Positions 1 through 8,056 of a stretch of DNA of 64,000 nucleotides are shown here, in pieces. The position numbers were made by a program, and so were the translations under genes. Position 1 is the first letter of the stretch. The number at the start of each line of letters is the position of its first letter. Source of the DNA: Mucilaginibacter conchicola (GTDB lineage: Bacteria > Bacteroidota > Bacteroidia > Sphingobacteriales > Sphingobacteriaceae). Under the pieces are notes generated by a model, which did not search any database, was not told the DNA's origin, and saw only the letters and a program-made list of their open reading frames with translations. The stretch covers positions 248,001 through 312,000 of the forward strand of contig NZ_QWDC01000003.1 of the NCBI RefSeq assembly GCF_003432115.1, given 5' to 3'.

Positions 1-540
1 TTGCTTGCTAAATTTTTCGCGGTAGGCAAAGCTTATCTGGTGATATGCCTGGTAGCGGTAACTGTTATTCAGATCGTTGTAAGGTACACCATCCTGAAAT
101 GCGCCGGCGCCATTTAACAGCAATAATGTTTGATCGGTAAATATGCCTTTCCCCTCTGCACGGGTTTGTACAGAGAACCCCATTTCCTGGTCGCCATCAA
201 GGCTTTTAAAAATGCGCAGCATCAACAAATAGGTATTCGCATCTACATTGGCGCGGCTAAAATCTCCTTTATCTAAAGTTAGGTTAGTGTTTACATACCT
301 GCCGGTAAAAGCACGTGTTTTAAGTGGCACCTGGCCATGGCCTGTTAAGAAAAAGTTACTGCCAAAGTTGGGAACCAAAAAGTTGAAAGATATATACCTG
401 CTACTGTCTGGTATAAAGTTGGTTTGCGCCGGGTTCTCAAATGAATCGAATAACGTACCGGTATTATATTGCGAAAATTGCTGGCCAAATGTTGTAGCAG
501 AAATAAAAAGAAAACATACAACCAGTAAAAAACGATTCAT
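1..540 (-). CDS. Exported outer-membrane protein, DUF5723-like (3' end outside window)
   Basis: The first 180 codons of a gene reading leftward out of the window; the C-terminus is missing. The protein starts MNRFLLVVCFLFISATTFGQ, a signal peptide ending in the usual Bacteroidota cleavage context before Q. The following FDSFENPAQ and many alternating hydrophobic/polar stretches (for example FLVPNFGSNFFLTGHGQVP) resemble the DUF5723 family of predicted outer-membrane barrels found in Bacteroidota. The role is unknown. The family call rests on memory of the N-terminal pattern and is moderate; export is well supported. The 120 bp separating it from the next gene hold only AT-rich sequence. Confidence 0.6.
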   Translation of the reverse strand, partial: MNRFLLVVCFLFISATTFGQQFSQYNTGTLFDSFENPAQTNFIPDSSRYISFNFLVPNFGSNFFLTGHGQVPLKTRAFTGRYVNTNLTLDKGDFSRANVDANTYLLMLRIFKSLDGDQEMGFSVQTRAEGKGIFTDQTLLLLNGAGAFQDGVPYNDLNNSYRYQAYHQISFAYREKFSKQ

Positions 541-663
541 ATTTATATGCAATGCCTGTTGTCTGATGCTTGCCCTATCGGCTTAATTATACGTTACTAA
601 TATCTGTTATTTAAACGGATTAAAATGCACCAGGGTTGTGTTTTTTATATTATTTAATTGTTT

Positions 664-2244
664 TTATTGCCTGGCAACGGTATCCTGCATATTTTTTAAT
701 AAGCAAAAATTAGTGTAGAAATTTTTATCAGTTGCGCCAAACTGAAAGGATACGGCATAGAAATTTCTCCATGATAAAGCATTGTCTTTATAAGAAATAT
801 AGAAGTCGTCCTTTAAACTTTGTTTTAAAATTTGTTGCGAATTTTTAAAGTGTAAAAAGAAGGAAATGTTACTGCGTTCGGCCAGTAAATTATCAAAAGG
901 GAGGTAATTATCAGTCTTGCTGATGAGCTTACGGTTAAAATAAGTGTCGGCATAACTGGTGAGTTCGCCGGGGGTGTTGGCCAGTATTAAATAATTATCA
1001 ATAATCCGGAAATACGGTTTTCTGAAAGCACTAAAAGCGTCGCCCAGTAAAAAATAAGGCAGCTTAGTAAAATTGAACTGGCCCACCTCATCAGTAACCA
1101 TATTGCTTATGTTGGTCATGAATGGCCTTAGCTGCGATCCGTTTTTTACTTCTATAATGCCAAACTTTTCCTGAAAACGGGTGGTAACCACAGCAAATTC
1201 GCTTTTTACCAATTTTTCAAACTCGGGTTTTATGTTGATGCCTGTTTCCTGTTTAACCTTTGTTAGCAGGGCATCTTTCTCCTTTTGTAAACCGGCCTTT
1301 TGTTGAAAGGTAGATAGATCGTTGAAAAATTTAGAAGCATCAGATACCGCCATATCTATGGCATAAGCAGTAGTTGAAGGGTAGATATCTTTGAGGTTAT
1401 TAACCACGGGCTGCTGATTGGCAAATATATTAAGATAGCTGCCTGGTTTTTGTGTTTCGATATTCGTGTACCCCGCAAACATAATAGCATCATTCTTGAA
1501 ATTGATATTAAGTGCGGCCAGCGCAGGCAACAGGCGGAAAGGCTTAAAAATATCTGTATTGTCCTTAAACACCTGGTTAAACAGAGGGTCGAGGTGTTGG
1601 TAATTCACATACAGGTTTACCAATGAGTTGGAGTTCTGCTGATCCGGCAGGAGCATAAAGTTATGCTGCTCTTTAGGTGGCTGGTAGGTTGCTGCAATAG
1701 TTATCAGGTCTTTAGAAAAACTTGCCGATAAGATATTGCCGCCACTATTAATGATGTACAGGCGTTTTTTTAACGATGCAAAGTAAACATTGTAGCCGCT
1801 TTTATCGCCTATCTTAAGCGGGGTTATCAGCATACCGCTGTTGCGCTGTTTGGCTAACTCATCAAATTGCTGCACAGGTACATCTTTTACCGATGCCGTT
1901 ATCAGCAACTGTATATCGTCTTTAACAGGGTGTATCGATATAAAAATATTGCGGTTATCAAACGCCTTGTTCAGCGCCGGGTTGTTTATCAAACGGTTTT
2001 TAACGGTATCCAGGTCGGTGAGTTTTTCTTCGCCGATAAGGTTGCCAAGGATGTTGTTGTCTTTGTAAATATCATAGAGGCTGTTCTCGTTGGTAAACTC
2101 AAAAACCAGCGCAGCATTATCGGGGATGGTGCGTATCACATTGCCGGCATGCATGCCCGATGTGCCTAAACTGTTAAAATATTTAACGGTTACCCACGCA
2201 ACAGCGGCAATTAAAATTAAGGTTATGGCTATCAGTCTCTTCAT
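664..2244 (-). CDS. Conserved membrane-anchored protein of unknown function
   Basis: A 526-residue protein with one N-terminal hydrophobic segment (MKRLIAITLILIAAVAWVTV) followed by about 500 predicted periplasmic residues. The segment has no lipobox cysteine, so it is probably an uncleaved anchor. The body is rich in Asn, Lys, Phe and Tyr, with beta-rich stretches, and somewhat resembles the DUF3352-type proteins of Bacteroidota. No catalytic motif is evident. It is divergent from the DUF423 gene at 2332. Real coding is supported by length, an uninterrupted frame and codon usage like that of neighbouring genes; the function is unknown. Confidence 0.6.
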   Translation of the reverse strand: MKRLIAITLILIAAVAWVTVKYFNSLGTSGMHAGNVIRTIPDNAALVFEFTNENSLYDIYKDNNILGNLIGEEKLTDLDTVKNRLINNPALNKAFDNRNIFISIHPVKDDIQLLITASVKDVPVQQFDELAKQRNSGMLITPLKIGDKSGYNVYFASLKKRLYIINSGGNILSASFSKDLITIAATYQPPKEQHNFMLLPDQQNSNSLVNLYVNYQHLDPLFNQVFKDNTDIFKPFRLLPALAALNINFKNDAIMFAGYTNIETQKPGSYLNIFANQQPVVNNLKDIYPSTTAYAIDMAVSDASKFFNDLSTFQQKAGLQKEKDALLTKVKQETGINIKPEFEKLVKSEFAVVTTRFQEKFGIIEVKNGSQLRPFMTNISNMVTDEVGQFNFTKLPYFLLGDAFSAFRKPYFRIIDNYLILANTPGELTSYADTYFNRKLISKTDNYLPFDNLLAERSNISFFLHFKNSQQILKQSLKDDFYISYKDNALSWRNFYAVSFQFGATDKNFYTNFCLLKNMQDTVARQ

Positions 2245-2331
2245 GTACGGTGTTCCGGTTGCAATTTAGAATTTTACTGTACCACAATAAAGTAATACTT
2301 TCATTTGGTTAACTTAGCCTTTTATATCTGC

Positions 2332-2718
2332 ATGAATAAACAAATAATAATTACGGCTTCGTTTTTTGGTGCTTTGGCTGTTATTGCCGGTGCTTTTGGT
2401 GCCCACGCTTTAAAAGATGTATTAACGGCCAAACAGTTAGATACCTGGCATACCGCAGTACAATACAACTTTTACCACGTGTTTGCCCTGCTCTTTTTAT
2501 CTACTTTCGGCAGGTTTAAAAACAAGCTCATCAACGTTGCCTATTATATGTTTACCCTGGGCATTGTGTTTTTCTCGGGTTCGCTGTACTTATTATCATG
2601 CCGCGACCTGCTAAATGCGCCCGGTTTAATAGCCCTTGGCCCCATAACACCATTAGGTGGCCTGTTGTTTATTATAGGATGGATTGTTTTAGCAATAGCT
2701 GCTTTCCGCAATAAATAA
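2332..2718 (+). CDS. DUF423 family small membrane protein (YgdD-like)
   Basis: A 128-residue integral membrane protein with about four hydrophobic segments and the DUF423 signature near the N-terminus: FFGALAVIAGAFGAHALK, then WHTAVQYNFYHVFALL. An in-frame start lies 27 bp upstream, but ATG 2332 (MNKQIIIT) gives the usual family length and N-terminus. The family is found across bacteria without an established biochemical role. The stop is 6 bp before the priA start, so the two are probably co-transcribed. Confidence 0.85.
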   Translation: MNKQIIITASFFGALAVIAGAFGAHALKDVLTAKQLDTWHTAVQYNFYHVFALLFLSTFGRFKNKLINVAYYMFTLGIVFFSGSLYLLSCRDLLNAPGLIALGPITPLGGLLFIIGWIVLAIAAFRNK

Positions 2719-2724
2719 AATTAC

Positions 2725-5214
2725 ATGTTAGAGTTTGCCGAAGGTGCTGCTGCTACCCGCAAAACGCTTTTTGTTGAAGTGATATTGCCCTTAGCTATCA
2801 GCATTAATTACACTTACCGCGTACCTTACGAGCTTAATGATGCCATTGCTATTGGCAAGAGGGTAGTGGTGCAGTTTGGTAAAAGTAAACTCTATACCGC
2901 AATTGTCAGCAATATAAGCGAACAGGCTCCCGGCAAATACGAGGCGAAGTATATTATAGATATACTTGACGACCGCCCCGTGGTTACCCCAAAGCAATTG
3001 CAGTTTTGGCACTGGCTATCCGAGTACTATATGTGCAACGAGGGCGAGGTAATGAATGCCGCCCTGCCCACAGCCCTCAAACTGGCCAGCGAAACCAAGG
3101 TAATGCTGAACAAAGGTTTTGAGTACGATAAATCGGCAATGAATGATAAGGAGTATTTGATTACCGAAGCGCTGGACCTGCAGCCTGAGCTCACTATCAG
3201 CGATATAGCCAAACTGTTAGGCCAAAAAACAGTGATGCCGATATTGAAATCGCTGTTTGAGAAAAATATCATCAACATATCTGAAGAGGTTGCCGAGCGG
3301 TACAAACCGCGCAAGCGTGCCTACATAACGCTTAATCCGGCCTATCATAACCAGGATGCCTTGCAGGAATTGTTCCTGATCCTCGAGAAGCGGGCACCTA
3401 AACAAGCCGATGCTGTGCTGGCCTATATTAAATTATCGCGCCAGCAAAAGACCATTTCTAAAGCCGAACTATTGGAAGCCAGTGGTGCAGGTGAATCGAG
3501 CATTAAATCATTGGCCGAGAAAGAGGTTTTCTTTATCGAAGAAAAGAATGTATCGCGCCTGGGTTATGAAGAGGATGATGATGAGCTAAGTAATTTTGTG
3601 TTGAGCCCCGCCCAGAAAACTGCGCTGGATGGTGTGAGACAACATTTTGAAGAGAAAGATGTGGTGTTGCTGCATGGTGTAACTTCATCGGGCAAAACTC
3701 AGATCTATATAAAAGAGATAGAGAGATTTATCGCCACTGGCAAACAGGTGTTGTATCTGCTACCCGAGATAGCTTTAACTACACACGTAATAGAACGCCT
3801 GCGTGTTTATTTTGGAAGCACCATAGGCGTTTACCATTCCCGCTTTAATGATAACGAGCGGGTAGAGGTTTGGCAAAAGGTATTGAATGGCGAGTACAAA
3901 GTGGTACTCGGTGCACGTTCATCTGTATTCCTGCCATTTACTGATCTGGGGTTAATTATTGTTGATGAGGAGCACGAAACATCCTACAAGCAATTTGATC
4001 CTGCTCCGCGCTACAATGCGCGAGATGCTGCTATTTACTTAGCTAATATGTATGGCAGCAAAGTGCTGCTGGGGTCGGCTACGCCATCATTTGAGACCTA
4101 TTATAATGCCCGCACCGGTAAATACGGTTTTGTAGAACTGATGGAGCGCTATGGTGGTGTTGAGTTACCATTGATACAGGTGGTAAGTATTACCGAGGAA
4201 ACCAAGCGCAAAACTATGCAATCGCACTTTAGCAGTGTGTTGGTGCAGGATATTTACCAGGCTTTGGATAATAAGGAGCAGGTGATATTATTCCAGAACC
4301 GCCGCGGCTATGCGCCGGTTTTGATGTGCAAGGTTTGCGCCTATACGCCAAAATGTATCAACTGTGATGTAAGTTTAACTTACCACAAGCACAGCCATAA
4401 ACTGCATTGCCACTATTGTGGCTATAAAGAAGATACACCCAATATCTGCCCGGCCTGTGGCTCAACGCACCTGGAATACAAGGGCTTTGGTACCGAGAAG
4501 GTAGAAGATGAGCTATCGATACTGATGCCCGAGGTTCGTTTGCAAAGGATGGATCTGGATACCACCCGCTCGCGTAACTCGCTGCAAAATATCCTTACTA
4601 ATCTTGAAGAAAAAAAGATAGATATTTTGGTAGGTACCCAAATGGTTGCCAAGGGGTTGGATTTTGCTGATGTAACCGTAATAGGCATCATCAATGCGGA
4701 TAGCCTGCTAAAATACCCCGACTACCGCGCCAACGAACGCAGCTACCAAATGCTGGCCCAGGTGAGTGGCAGGGCAGGGCGGCGTGGCAAGCAAGGTAAG
4801 GTGGTAATACAAACCTACGACCCCAACCACCGTGTGATACGCCAGGTGATAGATAACGATTACAACGATCTATATTTTACGGAGATGGAAGAGCGTAAAA
4901 GCTTTAAGTATCCGCCATACTATCGTATTATTAATTTAGATGTAAAGCATAAAGATCCCGAGGTGCTGTATAACCAGGCTGAGTATCTGGCTGGCGAACT
5001 CCGCAAGCATTTCGGTGATAGGGTGATAGGGCCGGAGGCGCCTCTCATCAACCGCATTCGTAACTTTTACATCAAATCTATCATGCTCAAATTTGAGCGG
5101 GATAGTATCTCGATAGTAAAAGCAAAAGCCATTATCAGGGATACCATCACTCAATTTCAAACTACTAAACTAAGTAAGGGGAGTATTGTGCAGGCAGATG
5201 TTGATCCGTATTAG
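2725..5214 (+). CDS. priA: Primosomal protein N' (PriA replication-restart helicase)
   Basis: An 829-residue superfamily 2 DNA helicase that reloads the replicative helicase at stalled forks. It has an N-terminal 3'-DNA-binding region, Walker A GVTSSGKTQ near residue 319, DEEH box VDEEHETSYKQ, helicase motif GSATPS, and a zinc-binding insertion with paired cysteines (CKVC, CINC, CHYC, CPAC). Motifs V and VI follow (GTQMVAKGLDF, QVSGRAGR). Length and domain order are typical. It starts 6 bp after the DUF423 gene, suggesting an operon. The start MLEFAEGAAATRKTLFVEV could be a few residues longer than the conserved core. Confidence 0.95.
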   Translation: MLEFAEGAAATRKTLFVEVILPLAISINYTYRVPYELNDAIAIGKRVVVQFGKSKLYTAIVSNISEQAPGKYEAKYIIDILDDRPVVTPKQLQFWHWLSEYYMCNEGEVMNAALPTALKLASETKVMLNKGFEYDKSAMNDKEYLITEALDLQPELTISDIAKLLGQKTVMPILKSLFEKNIINISEEVAERYKPRKRAYITLNPAYHNQDALQELFLILEKRAPKQADAVLAYIKLSRQQKTISKAELLEASGAGESSIKSLAEKEVFFIEEKNVSRLGYEEDDDELSNFVLSPAQKTALDGVRQHFEEKDVVLLHGVTSSGKTQIYIKEIERFIATGKQVLYLLPEIALTTHVIERLRVYFGSTIGVYHSRFNDNERVEVWQKVLNGEYKVVLGARSSVFLPFTDLGLIIVDEEHETSYKQFDPAPRYNARDAAIYLANMYGSKVLLGSATPSFETYYNARTGKYGFVELMERYGGVELPLIQVVSITEETKRKTMQSHFSSVLVQDIYQALDNKEQVILFQNRRGYAPVLMCKVCAYTPKCINCDVSLTYHKHSHKLHCHYCGYKEDTPNICPACGSTHLEYKGFGTEKVEDELSILMPEVRLQRMDLDTTRSRNSLQNILTNLEEKKIDILVGTQMVAKGLDFADVTVIGIINADSLLKYPDYRANERSYQMLAQVSGRAGRRGKQGKVVIQTYDPNHRVIRQVIDNDYNDLYFTEMEERKSFKYPPYYRIINLDVKHKDPEVLYNQAEYLAGELRKHFGDRVIGPEAPLINRIRNFYIKSIMLKFERDSISIVKAKAIIRDTITQFQTTKLSKGSIVQADVDPY

Positions 5215-5234
5215 TAAACAACGAGATGCGCACA

Positions 5235-5362
5235 TCATTGCCGTCGGCTTCAGCCGACGGTCGTCGGATTAGAGTCCTGCTTTAGCCCAATATCAGATTA
5301 GTTTCGGCTAAAGCCGTTTGCTTTTCTGTTTGCTATCCGTTGGCTAAAGCCAACGGCAATGA
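5235..5362. repeat. Nested inverted repeat (CCGTYGGCT palindrome family)
   Basis: Two outer arms, 5235-5260 and 5337-5362, match as inverted repeats at about 22 of 26 positions. Each begins or ends with TCATTGCCGT and is itself a small palindrome (CCGTCGGCT/AGCCGACGG; CCGTTGGCT/AGCCAACGG). A further TTCGGCTAAAGCCGTTT palindrome lies between them. The unit sits just downstream of priA and could form a multi-branched RNA or cruciform. It looks like a dispersed REP-type intergenic element. Confidence 0.7.
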
Positions 5363-5384
5363 TTTTTTACGGTTTGACAGGTAT

Positions 5385-5565
5385 CGTACCTACGGCACCC
5401 AAATCATCTTTAATTTTGCTACAAAGCGGTAGTTCCTACAGAGCAATTTTACTTTGCGAAGAATTTTACATATTATAAAAAGCGACATGATGGTAATGTT
5501 CCGTAGAGACAACCGCTTTGTAGAAAGCTACAATTGCATTTAATGCGTGCCGTAGGTACGCAACC
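5385..5565. repeat. Inverted pair of a ~62-bp dispersed intergenic element
   Basis: Left copy about 5385-5445 (CGTACCTACGGCAC ... ACAAAGCGGTAGTTCCTACAG) and right copy about 5499-5565 in reverse orientation (CCGTAGAGACAACCGCTTTGTAG ... GTGCCGTAGGTACG). The arms are imperfect but clearly homologous and are separated by about 53 AT-rich bases. No gene is visible between 5215 and 5720, so this stretch is essentially all repeats plus the leader of the small gene at 5721. Confidence 0.7.
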
Positions 5566-5720
5566 GATAACTGATTAGGGCACCCAATCAACTTTTCAAC
5601 AACGCGCTCATTAACACCATACTAAAAAGCCAACAATTCTTAACAAAAAGATAAAGTGTGTAAAACTTTCATTTAATGTACGTTGTTGATTTTTATATCG
5701 ACACACTATAAATAATCGTT

Positions 5721-5975
5721 ATGACAAACTCTATTCTTGAAATAAACGAAAACGAGTACCTGATCAAATTAAACAGGAGAAGTTTTGACCTTTCTTTTAT
5801 TCGCAGTTTGCTAAAGATGGTTGAGGTTTCTGAACCGGTGAGATCTGAAAAACAAAAAGAAGAGAGTTTTGAAGGTTTCTCTTTTGTACCTGCACCTTTG
5901 GTTGACAGGCACATCGAGCCAAGCCAGAGTAGTTCTGCCGAGCCTGAGTATTTCAGCAAGCTCGACGAGAAGTAA
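5721..5975 (+). CDS. Small hypothetical protein
   Basis: An 84-residue protein, MTNSILEINENEYLIKLNRR and onward, with a mixed basic/hydrophobic first half and an acidic, Ser/Pro-rich second half. There is no signal peptide, membrane segment or known motif. An overlapping frame on the other strand (5693-6031) is also open, but this frame has a plausible start after an AT-rich leader and residue composition like other proteins here. Convergent with the TPR gene, with its stop 27 bp from that gene's stop. No function assigned. Confidence 0.5.
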   Translation: MTNSILEINENEYLIKLNRRSFDLSFIRSLLKMVEVSEPVRSEKQKEESFEGFSFVPAPLVDRHIEPSQSSSAEPEYFSKLDEK

Positions 5976-6002
5976 TCTTTAAATATCTTTTGTTTCTTTT
6001 CC

Positions 6003-6554
6003 TTAGAATTTAGGGCGGTAATTGCGCACAACTTGTTGTTTGTCCATCTGCGCCATTTGTGCCTTCATCATTTTTATTTGGTCGGCAAGTAATTTATTCT
6101 TGTCGTCCTTAGCTGCATCTTTGATATACATTTCTGCCTCGCGCTTGTTACGTTTAGCCATTGATATACCTGCAAGGCTGAGTTTTGCCAAAGCATTGTT
6201 ATGAGACATGCTCATACCCAATTGAAGCGCTTTCTTAAAATATTTTTCGGCCTTTAAAGGCGCTGTGCGCGATTCTATCAAACCAATAAGCATATTGTAA
6301 TAACCCCACTGGTTTTTATTAAGCTCTTTCTCGTAATTTTTAATGCGGTTAAGAAATTGTCCGGCTTTATCTGTGTTCTCTTTACGCAGGTAAAACTGCG
6401 CTATAATCATGTTCTCGTTAAAGAAGAAGGTAAGCAATGTCATACCACCTAATAAAAACACGGTTATTCCCCATCCCCAAAAGCCAAAGGCACAAAGCGT
6501 TACACCGGCACCCATTATAACACAGGCAATAACTAACCTAACTATATTCGACAT
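6003..6554 (-). CDS. Membrane protein with TPR-like C-terminal region
   Basis: Starting at ATG 6554 (MSNIVRLVIACV) gives 183 residues; a start 30 bp upstream is possible but adds an unlikely extension. Two hydrophobic segments fill residues 1-45. A helical region follows whose spacing suggests tetratricopeptide-like helices: AGQFLNRIKNYEKELNK, GYYNMLIGLIESRTAPLKAE, then KYFKKALQLGMSMSHNNALA. The C-terminus is Lys/Met-rich. It may scaffold a protein complex at the inner membrane, but no partner is evident. Divergent from ung. Confidence 0.65.
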   Translation of the reverse strand: MSNIVRLVIACVIMGAGVTLCAFGFWGWGITVFLLGGMTLLTFFFNENMIIAQFYLRKENTDKAGQFLNRIKNYEKELNKNQWGYYNMLIGLIESRTAPLKAEKYFKKALQLGMSMSHNNALAKLSLAGISMAKRNKREAEMYIKDAAKDDKNKLLADQIKMMKAQMAQMDKQQVVRNYRPKF

Positions 6555-6629
6555 AATTTGTATTACTATAAAAACAGTGCGCAAATATCGTTATTTGTAC
6601 GCTAAATAAATCATCAGTATTTAATATTT

Positions 6630-7310
6630 ATGGCAGGAGAATTAGAACCTTCGTGGAAAAAGCATTTAAGCGCAGAATTTGAGAAACCCTACATGCAGGA
6701 GCTTAAAGCTTTCCTGAAGCAGGAGAAGGATGCCGGCCACACCATATGTCCCCGCAATGCCGATATTTTTAACGCTTTTAACATCACGCCTTTTGATGAT
6801 GTAAAGGTGGTGATACTGGGGCAAGACCCATATCACGGCCCAAACCAGGCGCATGGTTTATCGTTCTCGGTACAGCGCGGTATCCCTGCACCACCTTCGT
6901 TAAAGAATATCTATAAAGAACTATCAACCGATATTCCAGGCTTCATCATCCCCCAAACCGGCGACCTCACCAAATGGGCGCAGCAAGGTGTGTTGTTATT
7001 AAATGCCACGCTAACCGTTCGCGCGGCAACGGCAGGTTCGCACCAAAAGAAAGGTTGGGAAAAGTTTACAGATGCAGCCATCAAAATCTTGTCTGATGAG
7101 AAACAGGGCCTGGTGTTCATCCTCTGGGGAGCCTACGCGCAATCAAAAGCGCCATTGATCAATCCGAATAACAATCACTTAATTATAAAATCAACCCACC
7201 CCTCACCACTGGCTGTAAGCCACGGCGGGTTCTTCGGCTCTAAACCATTTTCAAAAACAAATGAGTTTTTGGAGAATGAAGGGAAGAAAGGGATTGATTG
7301 GCAGATATAG
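6630..7310 (+). CDS. ung: Uracil-DNA glycosylase
   Basis: A 226-residue family 1 UDG that removes uracil from DNA to start base excision repair. The water-activating loop GQDPYHGPNQAHGLSFSV is present (catalytic Asp in DPYH), as is the minor-groove intercalation loop HPSPLAVSHGGFFGSKPF with its His. Length and motif order are standard. It ends 65 bp before a bidirectional terminator shared with the convergent Lrp gene. Confidence 0.96.
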   Translation: MAGELEPSWKKHLSAEFEKPYMQELKAFLKQEKDAGHTICPRNADIFNAFNITPFDDVKVVILGQDPYHGPNQAHGLSFSVQRGIPAPPSLKNIYKELSTDIPGFIIPQTGDLTKWAQQGVLLLNATLTVRAATAGSHQKKGWEKFTDAAIKILSDEKQGLVFILWGAYAQSKAPLINPNNNHLIIKSTHPSPLAVSHGGFFGSKPFSKTNEFLENEGKKGIDWQI

Positions 7311-7317
7311 GCAGGAA

Positions 7318-7451
7318 AGAGTCAAGAAATAAGAATCAAGAACCAAGATAGGATTCTAAAAAATGCGATATGAGAAAAGCCCTTTAGTAATTCTAAAGGG
7401 CTTTTATGTGTTCAGAGTTCGTCTTGACTCTTGATTCTTACATCTTGACTC
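7318..7451. repeat. Inverted pair of 7-bp-period tracts around a terminator
   Basis: Left arm 7318-7352 reads in heptads AGAGTCA AGAAATA / AGAATCA AGAACCA / AGATAGG. The right arm, 7417-7451, reads TTGACTC TTGATTC / TTACATC TTGACTC and is nearly the reverse complement: about 27 of 31 positions pair. The arms enclose the 13-bp stem terminator at 7375-7405. This is one instance of the 7-bp-period intergenic sequence seen at about 20 places in the window. Confidence 0.8.
7375..7405. terminator. Bidirectional terminator between ung and the Lrp gene
   Basis: A perfect 13-bp stem, AAAAGCCCTTTAG / CTAAAGGGCTTTT, with a five-base loop (TAATT). The stem ends in A/T runs on both sides, so it can act for both convergent genes. 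Confidence 0.85.
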
Positions 7452-7456
7452 TCTTA

Positions 7457-7927
7457 TCAGTATTCCAACGGAACTATAGGCTCTTTTTTGCTGGTGCTCA
7501 TGATCATCATGGTTTGGAAGGTTTTTACCACAGATATGCGGCTTATCTTCTCCATGATCAGTTGCTCGTATGATTTAATGTCGCGCACGTAAACTTTTAG
7601 CAAGAAGTCGCATTGGCCGGTTACGTGGTGGCATTCGGTTACTTCTTTAATGGTTTTTATCTCATCTAAGAAGGTCTGGATAGTATTTTTCTGGTGAAAA
7701 TCCAGCGAGATCTGGATAAAGGTTTTTATGCCAAGGCCCAGTTTTTCCTCGTCTACCAATGCGTGGTAGCTCTTAATGTACTGTGCATTCTCAAGTTTAC
7801 GTACACGCTCAAGTGTTGGGGCCGGCGATAAGCCGATCTCATTTGATAGCTGCAAGTTGGTTATGCGGCCATTTTCCTGTAAAATCTTGAGTATCTGTAG
7901 GTCTATTTTATCTAATTCTGACGCCAT
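7457..7927 (-). CDS. Lrp/AsnC family transcriptional regulator
   Basis: A 156-residue regulator. The N-terminal helix-turn-helix spans about residues 6-60 (DLQILKILQENGRITNLQLS, then IGLSPAPTLERVRKLE). The C-terminal RAM ligand-binding domain follows (ECHHVTGQCDFLLKVYVRD). Family members sense amino acids and form octamers; the effector here is unknown. Divergent from mntR with 129 bp between the starts. A TATATTTG box at 7943-7936 on the minus strand sits just upstream of its start. Local regulation is inferred, not shown. Confidence 0.92.
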   Translation of the reverse strand: MASELDKIDLQILKILQENGRITNLQLSNEIGLSPAPTLERVRKLENAQYIKSYHALVDEEKLGLGIKTFIQISLDFHQKNTIQTFLDEIKTIKEVTECHHVTGQCDFLLKVYVRDIKSYEQLIMEKISRISVVKTFQTMMIMSTSKKEPIVPLEY

Positions 7928-7935
7928 GGTAAGTG

Positions 7936-7943
7936 CAAATATA
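7936..7943 (-). promoter_or_regulatory. Bacteroidota -7 box for the Lrp-type gene
   Basis: On the minus strand this reads TATATTTG, matching TAnnTTTG, 9 bp upstream of the start codon, so the leader would be extremely short or absent. Confidence 0.45.
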
Positions 7944-8017
7944 TACTATTCTTAACCTCACAAAATATAATTTTTTTTAAATATCTCACAACAAAACAAA
8001 TCTCAAATAAGTTTGTA

Positions 8018-8037
8018 TTTTTAGACAAGTCTAAAAA
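8018..8037. promoter_or_regulatory. Palindromic operator upstream of mntR (MntR-box-like)
   Basis: TTTTTAGACAAGTCTAAAAA is a perfect 9-bp inverted repeat with a central AA, 19 bp upstream of the mntR start. The core TTTAGACAAGTCTAAA has the form of DtxR/MntR-family operators (TTTAGnnnnnnCTAAA). Autoregulation of the mntR-mntH unit by manganese- or iron-loaded repressor is inferred. A TAGATTTG sequence at 8044-8051 matches the -7 consensus but is very close to the start codon. Confidence 0.7.
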
Positions 8038-8056
8038 AATAATTAGATTTGTTTAA

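Noticed and set aside
248..586. Plus-strand 112-codon frame at the left end
   Set aside because: It is antisense to the signal-peptide-bearing outer-membrane gene, which has a far better start and composition.
5693..6031. Minus-strand 112-codon frame opposite the small gene at 5721
   Set aside because: It overlaps the small plus-strand gene completely, runs into the TPR gene's end, and has Ser/Leu/Ile-biased composition typical of shadow frames.
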